From NCBI GenBank assembly GCA_019096195.1, contig JAGTXK010000227.1, positions 1-64,000 on the forward strand: 64,000 nucleotides of DNA, read 5' to 3'. Below are positions 7,203-18,560 of the stretch, piece after piece (within the stretch, counting starts at the first letter, position 1; the number at the start of each line of letters is the position of its first letter). The notes below the pieces were generated by a model. The model was not told the DNA's origin. It did not search any database and worked only from the letters and a program-made list of their open reading frames with translations. This stretch comes from Boletus sp. NGJ (Eukaryota > Basidiomycota > Agaricomycetes > Boletales > Boletaceae). The position numbers and the translations under genes are program-made.

Positions 7203-7590
7203 ACATGTTCAGCGTTTATGCCACATGTGCGTCGTGAAATATGCAACAACATCAAGATCGTTCATGTTTCATTGCGATGTTGTTGTGGACGACAAACACG
7301 CCGATGCGCCAATGAGCGCATGTGCGTCGGTTTGCTATGGTTGATGTTACCTGTACCCTATGGTAGCGCGCATGTGCGCGCAATGTAGATTAGACTCCCT
7401 CAACATATTCCTCGTTTTCATCTGTTCATCGTTTATGCCACAGTCGTCGTTATCAACACTCGATCGTTCATGTTTTATTGAGATGTTGTTGTGGATGCGC
7501 ACATGCGCCAATGGCGCATGTGCGTGGTTTGCTATGTTGATGTTACCTGTACCCTATGGTAGCCCTTACCCAATTAGATTAGATCCCTTA
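7203..7590. repeat. Subtelomeric repeat, proximal copy with internal duplication
   Basis: It matches 1-355. A roughly 105-bp module (GTTCATGTTT... to ...ACCCTATGGTAGC) occurs twice, at about 7259-7367 and 7465-7565. The second module holds a perfect 12-bp inverted repeat, 7498-7509 and 7513-7524. Unique sequence starts at about 7590. Confidence 0.75.
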
Positions 7591-7870
7591 AAATATGTAC
7601 ATGTCAGATGGGCCCAGCCATGTTTTACGCATCTCATATATCTTGGGCCTGTCACGGTATCATCAGGTGTTTTGCAAGCAGGCTCTCCGTATGCTCCAGG
7701 CGAATGTGACCACATGGGCTTGTTGTCCCTGACACTGATTTTTACTAGCAAAAATGATAAATCAATGTCGTTCACCAACACTGATCCTAATTGACTGTCA
7801 GTGATTCGTAGTCACATCGGCACTGATAACCTGATTTTTTTGCACTGCAAACAAGGTCCCCTACTTCCCA
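7591..7870. other. Junction region without a recognised gene
   Basis: This is the first non-repeated sequence inside the subtelomere. I see nothing beyond short frames. A 17-nt string in it (TTGGGCCTGTCACGGTA, about 7643) recurs near 50090 without longer similarity. Confidence 0.4.
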
Positions 7871-7879
7871 TAGTGTTAA

Positions 7880-9378
7880 GCTACCTACATGGGCTGTGGT
7901 CACTCCCCTTGCGTGGTCAAACAGTGGTCAGCAACTTTTTGCTCTCTCCCGCGACCAGAAAGTCGGCGCGTTTGATGCGTCCATTGGGAGCCAACTCGCC
8001 GAATCACAACCCCATGACGGCAAAGACAGCAGCCGCTCTATTGCCTTAGCCACCAATGGCAAGTTCATTGCTACCTTTGCAGGTACTTCCATCTTGTTCC
8101 TGGACACATTGACTCTGACTCGAATTGGCCTTGTCGAAGCCAGTGAAAAAACCCATTCAGTTTCCATTTCACCCGATAGTACCCGCCTTGTGACTGGACG
8201 ATTCGATGGTAAAATCGTCATTGGAGATCTTGGAAAGATTCTCCCGGAGTCTTATGGACCATTCAATGTAAGTATTTGTGCTTATATGCATGTCGAATAA
8301 GCCCCATTCCATCCCCCACATTGACAAACTACATAGCTATCTACTCGCGAACCAGTAGAACAAGACGAGCAGCCTTTGACATCGGGCGACCACAACGGCA
8401 AAATGTCTAGCTCCACCCCAGTAGGATTTTGTCATTCCGTCACCAAAATGTTTGTGCTGACTCCGTCGTTGTGCACGTACAACAGGAAGTTCCTGGGGAA
8501 CCCGATGGAGTTGAGTCCAAGGGACACAGTGAAGACGACAATGATCTTCTTGAGGTATCACTTCGTTTACTTCCCCTTTCAACCGAGTTCTCACAATAAC
8601 ATAGCGCGAGGTGTCGTCGAGCACGCCAGCCCAATTTGACTACGACGAAGTGGTGGGTGATTGCTTTCGTCTCCTCTTGCTTCCGTGTTGACACTGCTCG
8701 AGTCATTGTCCCCGGAATCTTCTGCTGATGCCCAAGCAGATGAGACACCACCAGTTGGCTCATCTAATCCCATGTCGCAATCACCGGATTTGCCACAAGT
8801 GACCATCCTCCCAAAGGCACATTCAGAGAAAGATATGGACACTGTCAAGTCACCGCGAGGCCGCTCCATATTTACAAAGTGGCTACAGAGGAAAAGTAAC
8901 AGGGCCCCCACTTCACCTAAGCCTGGCCGACTTTCCAGAAAGTCGCGCGGGCCTGCCGATCCTCAATCACATTCCCACTCGCTCGCAGGAGTCAATACAA
9001 CAAAGGGACCTTCGTGGATGGCTGCGGCTCAACCTACGCCAGTGAGTGCTCTTCCTGATACACGATTAAATGCAGTGTACTAACATATCATTCCAGAGTG
9101 GCCGCGAGATCGTTTAGAAGACAAAAGGTATGTTGCGCTACGACTTTGTATGCAAGTACTCGTCACACGTTACAGAATAAATTATCTGCCAAGGCTGTTG
9201 TTCCGAAACAACCGAAGAAAGATACGTCCCATAGTGGACAATGCTCTGCGGGCGTAAGCAAAGCCGGCCCAGTGCGTTTTTTTTTTTTTTGTGGTAGAAC
9301 TCGTCACGACAGCTCACGTTCTGTTAGGTGCAGCAAGAGAATAATCCGTCTCAACCCTCGGCCGCGAGGGTCCACATA
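7880..9378 (+). pseudogene. WD40-repeat protein fragment (C-terminal half)
   Basis: An exon at about 7896-8268 encodes at least two WD40-like blades (VTPLAWSNSGQQLFALSRD; FDGKIVIGDL) and ends at a good GTAAGT donor. Later pieces, at 8661-9060 and 9098-9378, are Ser/Pro/Arg-rich and end with a VAARSF-type motif resembling the tails of agaricomycete NACHT-WD40 proteins. No P-loop or NACHT part is visible upstream, because the repeat boundary lies only 300 bp away. It may be the end of a gene cut by subtelomeric turnover, or a short WD40 gene. Exon joins between 8270 and 8660 are unresolved. Confidence 0.45.
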
Positions 9379-9379
9379 A

Positions 9380-9735
9380 CGGTGCACATCACTTCCTTTG
9401 GTTTATATTCTGTTACTCACAGTCCCACATCAGCGAGGGTCAGGCGATGCTATCATTGCGCTCAGAGTACCATCATGGATGGTCTGTGGTAGCTCGGGTA
9501 CGGAAGATGGGACCCATGGATCCAGGTGACTCGATGTGATACATGTAGATAGCATACTGGATCGTGAGTATCTGGACATTTTTTGAGTTTGTATTACCTC
9601 GTAGCATTCGTCATAGCATTAGTATGAGCCCCGATAGCTGGTCCATGACGAGGATGTCGTGTAAGTCAGCTTTTGGTGAGCGTGATGTCCGGTCGAATTA
9701 GAGCCTGGTAACAGGGCATGGGTTTAGATTATTAT
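9380..9735. other. Short intergenic stretch
   Basis: About 350 bp between the two WD40-like remnants. I see no gene or repeat here. Confidence 0.4.
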
Positions 9736-9737
9736 CA

Positions 9738-10960
9738 TCAAAACGTACGAGAGCTTCCAACATTGTCCTGTTGATTGGAACTAAAGCAGCACTGCACGCG
9801 AGAAAGGTACACGATATATCTACAACTTTCCAATGCTGGCGTGGAGTCCAATGAGCGTCGCTTGACCACAAGCGGAGTGGCCTCCCCGTTGGGTATGACA
9901 GTATCGATGGTGGCGAGCTTGTCACTGGTGTGACTGTCGAAAATGCGGATGGACATTTCCAAGCAGGCAGTGGCGATCATGTCCTGAGTTATCGTTGTCA
10001 GATCCCTTGGCGGGCACGTCATTGTTAGATCTCAATGATGCACAGTAGATGCGAACTTGCACCAGCAACAGAACAAGTGACGTTGGTTAGTGTCTAATGC
10101 GTTCTGGACGGCGGTGGAGGAGGCGAGGGAGGAGGTGGGGGAGATGTGGCGTTCTAAGTGGGGAGACTCAAATTTGGATTGGGGGACCGAAGACAAAGAC
10201 GCACATGGGGAAGGCGAAGATGAAGGGGATGAGATGTGGTGGATGCAGTGTCGGAGGGAGGGAGGTTGACCCAGATCTGGAGATGGACGTGAACACAATG
10301 CAGAGAGTATGAATCTGGAAGGGTCCCGATTCGTGAACATGGATGATATCGCTGAGAATGAGGCACGGGTGCGGGTGGGCAAAATCGCTTCCAAGGTTTC
10401 TCGGCGAGGGGCCTATTCAAGATAGCTGGCGATATGCACTGCTGTTGCCCGTCGCAGAAGGGACAAAATCAAACAGCTTGCCGAGGCAAGCCACCTGTGG
10501 CCACTAGACATCATCGCTCGGCCAACAACATACGGTTTCGTATGAAGGGTCCTGATATTCATTCCTATTCGCAAGAAACTACGTGCCTTAGTCCATACAG
10601 TGTGGAATCCTAGGAAGTTGCTCCGAGAACCGCACATCATGATGAATTGGAGAACCGCAGACACAAGTTTGTTGCCCCTAAAGAGGAACTGTTTGAAAGC
10701 GGGTTTTCCTCAGAATCACCTTGTATTTTTACTTACGAGCTCGCAGTTTTTTTTCGGGCCGTGATCATCTGGTCGAATTGATGGAGCACATTTTGGCTTC
10801 GTGGGGGAGGCGAAAGATGATGTGTTCGACAGGCTCGAAAATTTTTACTTCGTGACCAAGAGAGCACACGTTTGTCTGACTTCAGATGGCTGCCAGGCGC
10901 CTTCACTGTCAAAACATGGTATTTCCTGACTCTCGACTTGTTGCATCCAATACCCACACA
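9738..10960 (-). pseudogene. WD40-like remnant on the minus strand
   Basis: The frame at 9738-10022 reads like WD40 blades (MIATACLEMSIRIFD, SDKLATIDTVIPNG). Upstream on the same strand, 10032-10394 is Ser/Pro-rich and 10413-10664 has a GHRWLASAS string reminiscent of a blade end. No clean gene model joins the pieces, and they face the plus-strand WD40 fragment tail to tail. Probably a decayed relative of it. Confidence 0.35.
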
Positions 10961-11283
10961 AAGGATACACTTTAGGTGAAACTGAGATCAGTGCGCTTCG
11001 ATATGGACTCACCGTGGAATCTTTGTGACAACGGACGTGTAGTCAGAGCAACGCATATGGATCACGTGTTAGTGTCTGCTACGATTCACCATGATCCCGA
11101 AATCCTACGAACGCATTAAAGAATCTCGTACACCGCCATTCAGTCGGTCGGAATCAAGTACTGTGTGGGAGCGCAAAGAGGTGTTGATCCAAGTCATATG
11201 ACCCACTGTGAGCAAATGTTTTGAAAAAGGTTGCACGCATTGGATTATTCAAGAAACCATTAATTGGCACCCGAGTTCCGGAC

Positions 11284-11891
11284 ATGATCTCGTCCCGTAT
11301 ATATCGCTCTCTCTTTTTTACCCTCAGGACCCCTCCTCGCGCCTACTTTTCGTCTTCTTCTGCCGCTACGTCCGAGTCCCAGCGACAACTCAGCATGACG
11401 TCTGTCGAAACATTTGTCGACGTGAGTGTGTCAAAACGTTGTCATTCTCAAGGACAAGTCCCGAACGCTAACATCGAATCCTTATCAGTCCAAGATCGCA
11501 GACAACAAGATTGTCGTTTTCTCCAAGTCATACTGTCCTCATAGCAATGCGACCAAACAATACTTTGCGAGCAAATACCCCAAGGAAACCGTCGAGATCG
11601 TCGAGTGCGTCACACGTCTCATTCACCTCGTTGTTGTTGTTGGAAATGCTCATCCTCTCGAGTAGACTGGACGAACGAGAGGACGGGAATGCTATTCAAA
11701 ACTACCTGTTGAAGAAGACCGGCGCACGTTCCGTCCCTCGGACCTTCATCAGTCGGCGTCCTTTTTTTCGTTCGTCATCGTCCCCCGCTGACCGGTTTTG
11801 CATCCCAGGTGGTGACTCCGTGGGCGGCAACGACGCTTTGCAAGCAAAGTCAAAGAGCGAGGTCGACGCGTTGATCGCAAAACGCAGTTAG
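11284..11891 (+). CDS. Glutaredoxin, probably mitochondrial, CPHS active site
   Basis: Four exons (11284-11421, 11489-11604, 11666-11751, 11809-11891) join in frame to 140 residues. The core shows KIVVFSKSYCPHSNATKQYF, then a SVPRTFIS cis-Pro loop, then the glutathione-binding GG pair in GDSVGGNDAL. Glutaredoxins reduce protein disulfides or carry Fe-S clusters using glutathione. The active site reads CPHS where dithiol forms have CPYC, so the second cysteine is absent. The ATG at 11284 adds a basic, Ser-rich leader (SSRIYRSLFF) that looks like a mitochondrial presequence. The ATG at 11395 would give a cytosolic form of about 103 residues. The family call is firm; localisation is inferred. 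Confidence 0.93.
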
Positions 11892-13547
11892 TTCCTTACT
11901 ACGTTATGACTCATCCAAACGAGCTCTCCATTGTGTATATACTTCAGATAGAGATGCATTCCAAGTTATGGACGCACGTTTCAAAGGACAGATCTTGGAG
12001 GGATGACTGACACTATGCATGAATACAAAAACAGAACAACAGCTGGCGCCGGATCCGTCTTCGTGACGCCGGGTGGTCGCCAGGAACGCCAATGCTGACG
12101 GCTGCCAGCGGTTCAACCTTTCCTCCCCGAGGGATTACGGACAAGTTTAGCATTCCGTCAACTCCCCTGATCCTGACCCGACGATTTACCTGCGACACCC
12201 GCGGGTGGCCATTCGTTCCTGACAGTCCAGGCCCGAGCCATGGGAACGTAGCTTACATTTGGATCACAGATAGGTAACAGAGCCTGAGGATCAAAAGGCA
12301 AAGTCCAGAGTCGGGACGTTTCTCAACCATGGACACGAATCGATCCAGGCGGATCATTGAACCCCGTCGCAATTTTCGACATGTGTGCATTTGCTTAGTG
12401 ACAGCAGGTGCGACGGGGGAAATACGGGGACCGAGGATCTCGTCCTCCACGTCCTAGAGTGTATCGATAAGTGAGTAAATCCCCACACAAGTCCATCACC
12501 TGTACCCAAAAGTGTTCATAGTGACCGCAGTGCATCCTGCCGAGTTCACGGAAAAAAAAGGAAGAGGGGTATACGGAGACGGCCGGATTCACCCCGGGCT
12601 GAGAACGACCGGTTTTGTGTGAGAAATGAGTGATATCGACTGCGATGCGTGATGATACGCAGACATAACCCCACGGGGATCGTCCAGACGTTAACATCGT
12701 TCTTGATGACGGAAACGGACGGGGAGGTCGACCACCGCATCACGGTTGCACCCGTTCCGTACGTCTTCTGCGAGAGGCTAAACCCCACAGGGCAAATACG
12801 AACACTTGTCCCAAGTCACTGACGTTACCTATTTTATGGCGATCTCGTTTGCACTGGAATTCCCCGCTGACAGGCCAAACACGTTTACGTGAGGATGTTT
12901 GCATTTACCCCAGACGCTGAGACTTCATCTGGAGAAGAACCGATACGTTGCGACATCAGGACGTCAACATAACGACACACGTTTAGCCGCGGGTTCGGAG
13001 GTCCTCGGGAGCGAGTGAAAACGATGTCTGATTCCAACGCCAGAGCTTGAAAAAACAGCTCTCCAAACTGCCAGCGTCGCAGCAGCAGGAGGAAAAGAGT
13101 TTCAAAAGTACGTACAGGATTGGAACGATTTCTCCGCGAATTGAATTCACTGCCGCTGACATGTAGCCTGGTTCCTGATCGAATAGAACCGTCTAACCTA
13201 TCTGTCAAGCGACGAAGAACTGTGGACCACGCGGACAGTGACATGTGTGCAATCATCTCCGCGCGAAGTCCACGCCTCAGGCAACCCTGGGTGGGGAAAT
13301 AATGAGATAGAACCCAATTCAAATCACATCTGTGAAGGTAGCCCTAATGTCGTACGCTAAGGGAAGCGGGTCGCGGAAGAAGGCGGGAGATACAGGGTGG
13401 TAGAAACGTGGGGAAAGATAAGACCCAGGTTTCGGTCGGGGAGGTCGCGAAGCGGTGGAAGGACGGAGAGTGACGGGGATCAGTGTCAAGCGGAAATGAC
13501 AACGATGGAAGCCACGGAAGTAGACGTGTCTTATTGAGCAGGGAATC
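11892..13547. other. 1.65 kb without a recognised gene
   Basis: Several minus-strand frames of 60-145 codons exist (for example 12885-13322 and 12395-12697), but I could not join them into a convincing model or relate them to a family. A minus-strand gene of unknown type is possible. Confidence 0.3.
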
Positions 13548-14424
13548 CTAAGAAACAGTATGCCAACTCACAAGTTGAATGATACCAGCCCGTTCGGGTG
13601 GGGGTAGCATGTTGATCTGTTCTGGAGTCATGGCGATGACACGCATTATCATGGCCTGAGTGGGATTGATGAGAACAGTGTGACATAGAAAAGATCGCGA
13701 CAGGACAGCCCAGGACTGGTAAGCTGGATTTGCAATTACGCAGATCGCAGGAAAATGTATTAGCAATGTATATCAACATTACCTTTTGGTCTTCCGGTAT
13801 TGACGCGAGTGCGTCTGGCAACCCGACATTATTCATCTGTGGCGCCGCAGGAGGCGGCGTTCCAAATCCGCTAGGACCAGTATATTGACCTTGTGCCATG
13901 TATGATGCTTGATTTGGTGGTTGAGGCGTGTGACCGTGACCGTTGAAGTGAGGTGGTGTATGTGTCTGTGGTGTCGGCGTACGATACTGCGACAAGTGTG
14001 GCGGTACGGCGGAGGCTGGTGGGACTTGAGAGGAAGGTTGCGTAGGCGGCGGAGCTGGGGGTGGTGGCATATTTGCTGAATACGTAGTGAGGGTTTTCTG
14101 CGAGCAATTTCATTAGGAATACGCGACGCGTCCGGAGTCGGCCAAGCCCAATAATAATGAGACAAGACACACGATGTCCGGGAATTGAATATATGAACGT
14201 CCATACCTGGAGGACCTGCACATCTATAGCATTCATCTTGACCATGAGGGCTACTAATGCGTATGCTATTTGTGGGGTTGAAGTGAGAATGGACCGCGCT
14301 TGCTGCGGCGTTGTTTTCTGTTGCGCCGACACGGTCGAACGTGCGACGGAGGTAGATGAAGTGGAGATATACACACCTTTAGCTCGAGCATGAGCTCTAT
14401 GAGCTGTTCTTCTTGAGTGGACAT
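13548..14424 (-). CDS. CstF2 (CstF-64/Rna15) hinge and C-terminal domain protein
   Basis: The ATG at 14424 starts MSTQEEQLIELMLEL. Introns follow, then ILTSTPQIAYALVALMVKM, a KTLTTYSANMPPPPAPP junction, a Pro-rich linker, LPDALASIPEDQK and finally VIAMTPEQINMLPPPERAGI. The first part is the CstF2 hinge that binds the CstF-77 scaffold. The last is the C-terminal three-helix domain that contacts Pcf11 in mRNA 3'-end formation. There is no N-terminal RRM, so this is either a shortened paralogue or a fungal form lacking the RNA-binding domain. The end is set at the TAG at 13548; an alternative last exon would reach 13531. Confidence 0.82.
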
Positions 14425-16950
14425 GATGGTTTGATGGTGTACGAGTGCGAGTGGCAATGGCTTACTAAGCAACGTTACCCCTGCAATCCGACAAGTCGGT
14501 TAGGACTTGTATTTCTTCATTAACCCCATGAATGCCAACCAGCCTGTTTGTCGCAGGCTACGGTGAGTCATCAGAACGTTTCTCATCCAATTTTCGGAAC
14601 AGAACATCTTTTGCAAGAAACTAAATTTACGTGGGTTGCACGCAGTATTTTCATTTTCATTATCCCAACAGGCAGGATGATGGTTATGTAGAGACCGAAG
14701 CCACGCATTCTTCCTTGCGGGTATCATTTCTTGATGCACATCCACGCTCATCAAGCCCCTGTGCCGCAGCAAAACGTCAAACCCGGGATTACCTGACGAT
14801 CCGACTCTGCGGGAATCTCCTTTACCATGGCAGGTCATCGCGCTGTGGTTATTAATTATTCCATGATTATGGGGGGTTCTCGACCGGCTCCCAGGATGTG
14901 GAACGCTGGGTTTGCGGTTATCACCTCGATGATCTTCTCGGCCATGCTCGTCCTTCATTTCGCCTCAACTCGCTTCGGCAACTTGCAGACACAGGCGTGT
15001 TGCAGTACGCATTTACACACAGTTCCTGAAATCGCATTTTCAATTGCCATTAGTTGACCGGAGCGACACACGAGTGGTTGCATGTTGCGCCGGGAACGCC
15101 GGGATGATTGGACGTTCCCTATCAACGTGTCGCTTCTGAGTCTCAACGCCCTTGTCTATCTTTGCGCGCATCCCCTTCCAGGCTAGACTTTTACTCAAAG
15201 GACGCACGACGCAAGTCTGTTGCCATATCCGTGCACCAAGGCACCCTCCACCCGATCGGCCGTAGAATGTATCAATCGCGACAGCTACGGGATCAGCACG
15301 TCATGACTACTGCTTCCTCAAGCTCAAGGTTCAATGTGGGCACGTGCTCTTCCTACCACCAAAGCGTCTTCACGTTCAGACATTCGGCGCACATTTGCTT
15401 GCTGAGTGCGTCTATTGCCGGATACACGCTGTAACAAAGAGGGTCTTGGAAGTATCGCTGGCCATCTTTATGCCCCCCCTTCTCTCCTCCCCGGAGCCGT
15501 CCACGCGGCTCTTCCTTGCCCCATGTTTCGCATTCGGCATCTTCCACTCGGAAGGCCGGTCCTGTGATATGACAGAGTACCGGACCTTGTCTGGTTGATA
15601 CGCAACCCCCCTATCCCCTCGCGGCCCTTCGGTTTAATTTCGCTCCGGTTCCACAAAACCAAAACGCGCGCCCAACACCCCTCGAGGCCCCTTTTTTTAA
15701 TCCTTACGTGACTGTCGAGATCGCTATTATCGTCGGTGCTTGTTGCCGGCAAGCACGAGATCCGAAACGTCCTCTGAGTTTACTATATGGACACGTCGTA
15801 AGCACGATTTAGCAAACCCAGTGCCTGTCAACGCCGAGCAGAACTTGGCTACGACGGACCAGTGCTGCAAGCTCGAAGCAACCCTGCACGAAGAACCTCA
15901 ATCTTGCCAAACTGCGCCTACGGTATATTGCGAAGATGAGCACCGCCGCCGCTGCGACCCGCCATGGGTTCGTGTTACATGTCGCCGACATCACGCGGCG
16001 ATAAAGCAAACGCGTCATGATCTCGAGATTTATACCACCGTACTTTTCGTGGACGGTAGACGATCCCTCGGATTGCCAGATGGTGTCACTCGTCATCAAG
16101 GCCCCATACGTACGTACGTACCCGACGGGATCACGCCCGTACGTCAATCGATCGTCTCTTTGTTTGGTCAGCATGCCTGGATGCTCGGAGGTGAAGGGCG
16201 TATCTATATGCCGGGCGACGAGATGATCAAGGGTGTTCGAGGTCGATCGTGTCGTCAAGACGATACGAGTTGCCCCCCTTGTTCACCCAACGGAAAAACT
16301 CGATTCACATGACCGCTCCACCCGGTTAAAATGTACAAGCGCGGTCGTTGGAGAGAGCGAACAAGCAAAACGCCCGAATGAGCAGCGTCTTTGTTGGTAT
16401 TCGGATCCCCGAGGAGAAAAGCACCGGCGTTATTGACCCGAGTACGATCGAGACGTGCAATGACGCGATGAAAAAGGACCGGTCAATGTTTACGCCATGT
16501 GCATGAGGCTTTCGGGCCATCCTGTATTGTTTAATGTGGACGAACTCAGTATACGGACTCGTATCTCGAACGCGAAGCGAGTGGCAGCCTCGCAACGCAC
16601 CATGATTCATGAATGCCTCGACTTTTGTGATCCCTTCGAGGTGACCCATCACATGATCACATCCCCATGGCATCATAGTTCTAATGATATACCACAGTAC
16701 TGCCTCAAGGCAAATACCAGCCAACGATGACATCAAATGAACGATGTGAAATAAACACTAATGTGACAATGTGACAGCAGAAAATGGCCCGGCGAGGTCA
16801 AACGCATCCCACTCACTCCAACCCCTCCGCCTTTGAACCCGAGATCGCGTTCGTTCGACAAATGGTTTATCCTTATCTGAGGGCCACGAGCGGTGATATC
16901 GGAGAGAGGCAGAGTCCAAATTTGGATGGAGTGAAACCACCAAGGGCCGA
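14425..16950. other. 2.5 kb without a recognised gene
   Basis: Frames such as 15740-16312 plus (190 codons) and 14500-14958 minus (152 codons) are open, but their composition is not convincingly coding and no family is apparent. The region may hold untranslated sequence and promoters for the flanking minus-strand genes. Confidence 0.3.
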
Positions 16951-18560
16951 TCAGAGTTTAGATGGGTTCGTCCATCTCGGGGGACGCCTCTGTCCACAGC
17001 AACCAAAGGAATCGGGCAGAACCGGAAGAAGAGACGGGTCACGGAAAGCACAATATAGAATGACGTTGTGGATGATGCATACCTCCGCGAACGCAGCAAG
17101 ACCCTCCTGGAAGAAAGGGCGATGAGTCAGAAATATGATTTTACCTAGGGAAGAGGAAAACTCTGTTTGACATCACTCAAATTGACCGGTGCCTTGTGGT
17201 GGTGGGATGTGGCACACCACATTCGGGCACAGCATACAAGGGGGGAGGAGGGGAAGGTCGAATATGGGACCACTCACTTTGATATTTTCCCCATTGTATA
17301 ACCGCTTACTCACGGCACTTAGCGAATGGGTCTGGACCGCTTGTTCAAAGTGATGCTTTTGTGCGAGAACAAGTCCCTCTTTCGAGCTTTGCACGGCATC
17401 CGGCGAATTCAACGTGATTTGGCGTGCGACCTCGAGTGCGGTAGACAGGACGATCGATTTTTCAACGACGGTGTTCACGCTGCACATGAACGTGAGCCAT
17501 GATCATCAAGAAAGAAGCGCCCCTTTGAAGACCGTCATACGCGATGGTAGCGTGTGAAAGCGAGGACTCACAATCGAAACTTGTCCCTGGCTTGGACGGC
17601 GCTGACGGTGTTTCCCAAGAGGAGCAACTCAGAAGCGAGCTACATGTCAAACGGATAGACGCCGTTTTCGTTTTCTCAGCATCCGGAGATCATAGCGGGT
17701 GAATCACCCATGAAAGCGCATCACACCTGATGACCTGCCGTCTTGGCCAACCTGGGAATTACTGCGGAAGAAAGATGTGTCGTCAACGGTGTTCATGCGT
17801 TTCTATTCATACACCCCAGCCTCGGAGAAATCAGAGATGGAAGACGGATTAGAAAGCCAGCATTCGCAGCGCACCGTCAGCGTCAATCGTGTCGCAACGG
17901 AGATGTATCCGAAACACGGACGTGAGATGGATGCCGAACAGAACAAAGACCGAACAAAGAGAACGAGACTTACCGCCTTGTGCGGCCATGACGCCACGCT
18001 TCACTTCAGGAAGCGCAAACACGGCGTCCTCGCTTGCGATGACGATGTCGCAGTTGAGAATGAGTTCCACGCCACCACCGTAGGCTGATCCGTTCACCGC
18101 AGCAATGATCGGTTTTGCATGAGGTGTGCCGGCGCGAGATGGCTGCGAATCCATGGAGGGACGAGGCGACGGCTTCTTGTTCGGTGACATGACCATCCAT
18201 CTGGGCCCGATGCCATCTGGGAAACAAGTTTGGTAGAGAAAATGGACGGTATGGTGGCGCTTACGCTTTCAGGTCGGCGCCGGCGCAAAAGACCCGACCT
18301 TGGCCGGTGACGATGACGACCCTTTGTAACACACGTGGGCGATCGGTGAGACGGCGTTGACACGGGGACGTACCAGAGACTCGGTTCCTCGTCGAACCAA
18401 TGCAAGGCGGACTGCAGGTCGTGGGTGAGCTGAGGGGAGACCGCATTGAGGAACCTAGGGCGATTCAGGGACAAGAGGAGGACGTCTCCTGGGGGAAAGA
18501 GACGCTGAGCTCGTCGGAATGAGAAGGGAGCCGTGAAGAGAGATCAACACTCGAGGTCAT
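16951..18560 (-). CDS. Enoyl-CoA hydratase/isomerase family (crotonase) protein
   Basis: In order: [53 protein letters not shown] with [63 protein letters not shown] and a spliced tail [11 protein letters not shown] ending at 16951. The CAGADLK and AYGGGVE segments form the oxyanion hole that stabilises the CoA thioester. Crotonases hydrate, isomerise or cleave acyl-CoAs, typically in mitochondrial or peroxisomal fatty or amino acid breakdown. The first exon is not certain: an ATG near 18560 begins a suitable leader ([20 protein letters not shown]), but it is one base out of phase with the LLLSLNRP exon, so an unseen intron, a one-base indel or another start is needed. Confidence 0.85.

Noticed and set aside
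7643-7660. 17-nt string shared with about 50090
   Set aside because: No similarity extends beyond it, so chance or an untraceable remnant.
14500-16736. Several open frames of 100-190 codons between the CstF2-like and crotonase genes
   Set aside because: No family resemblance, no consistent splice pattern and overlapping frames on both strands.
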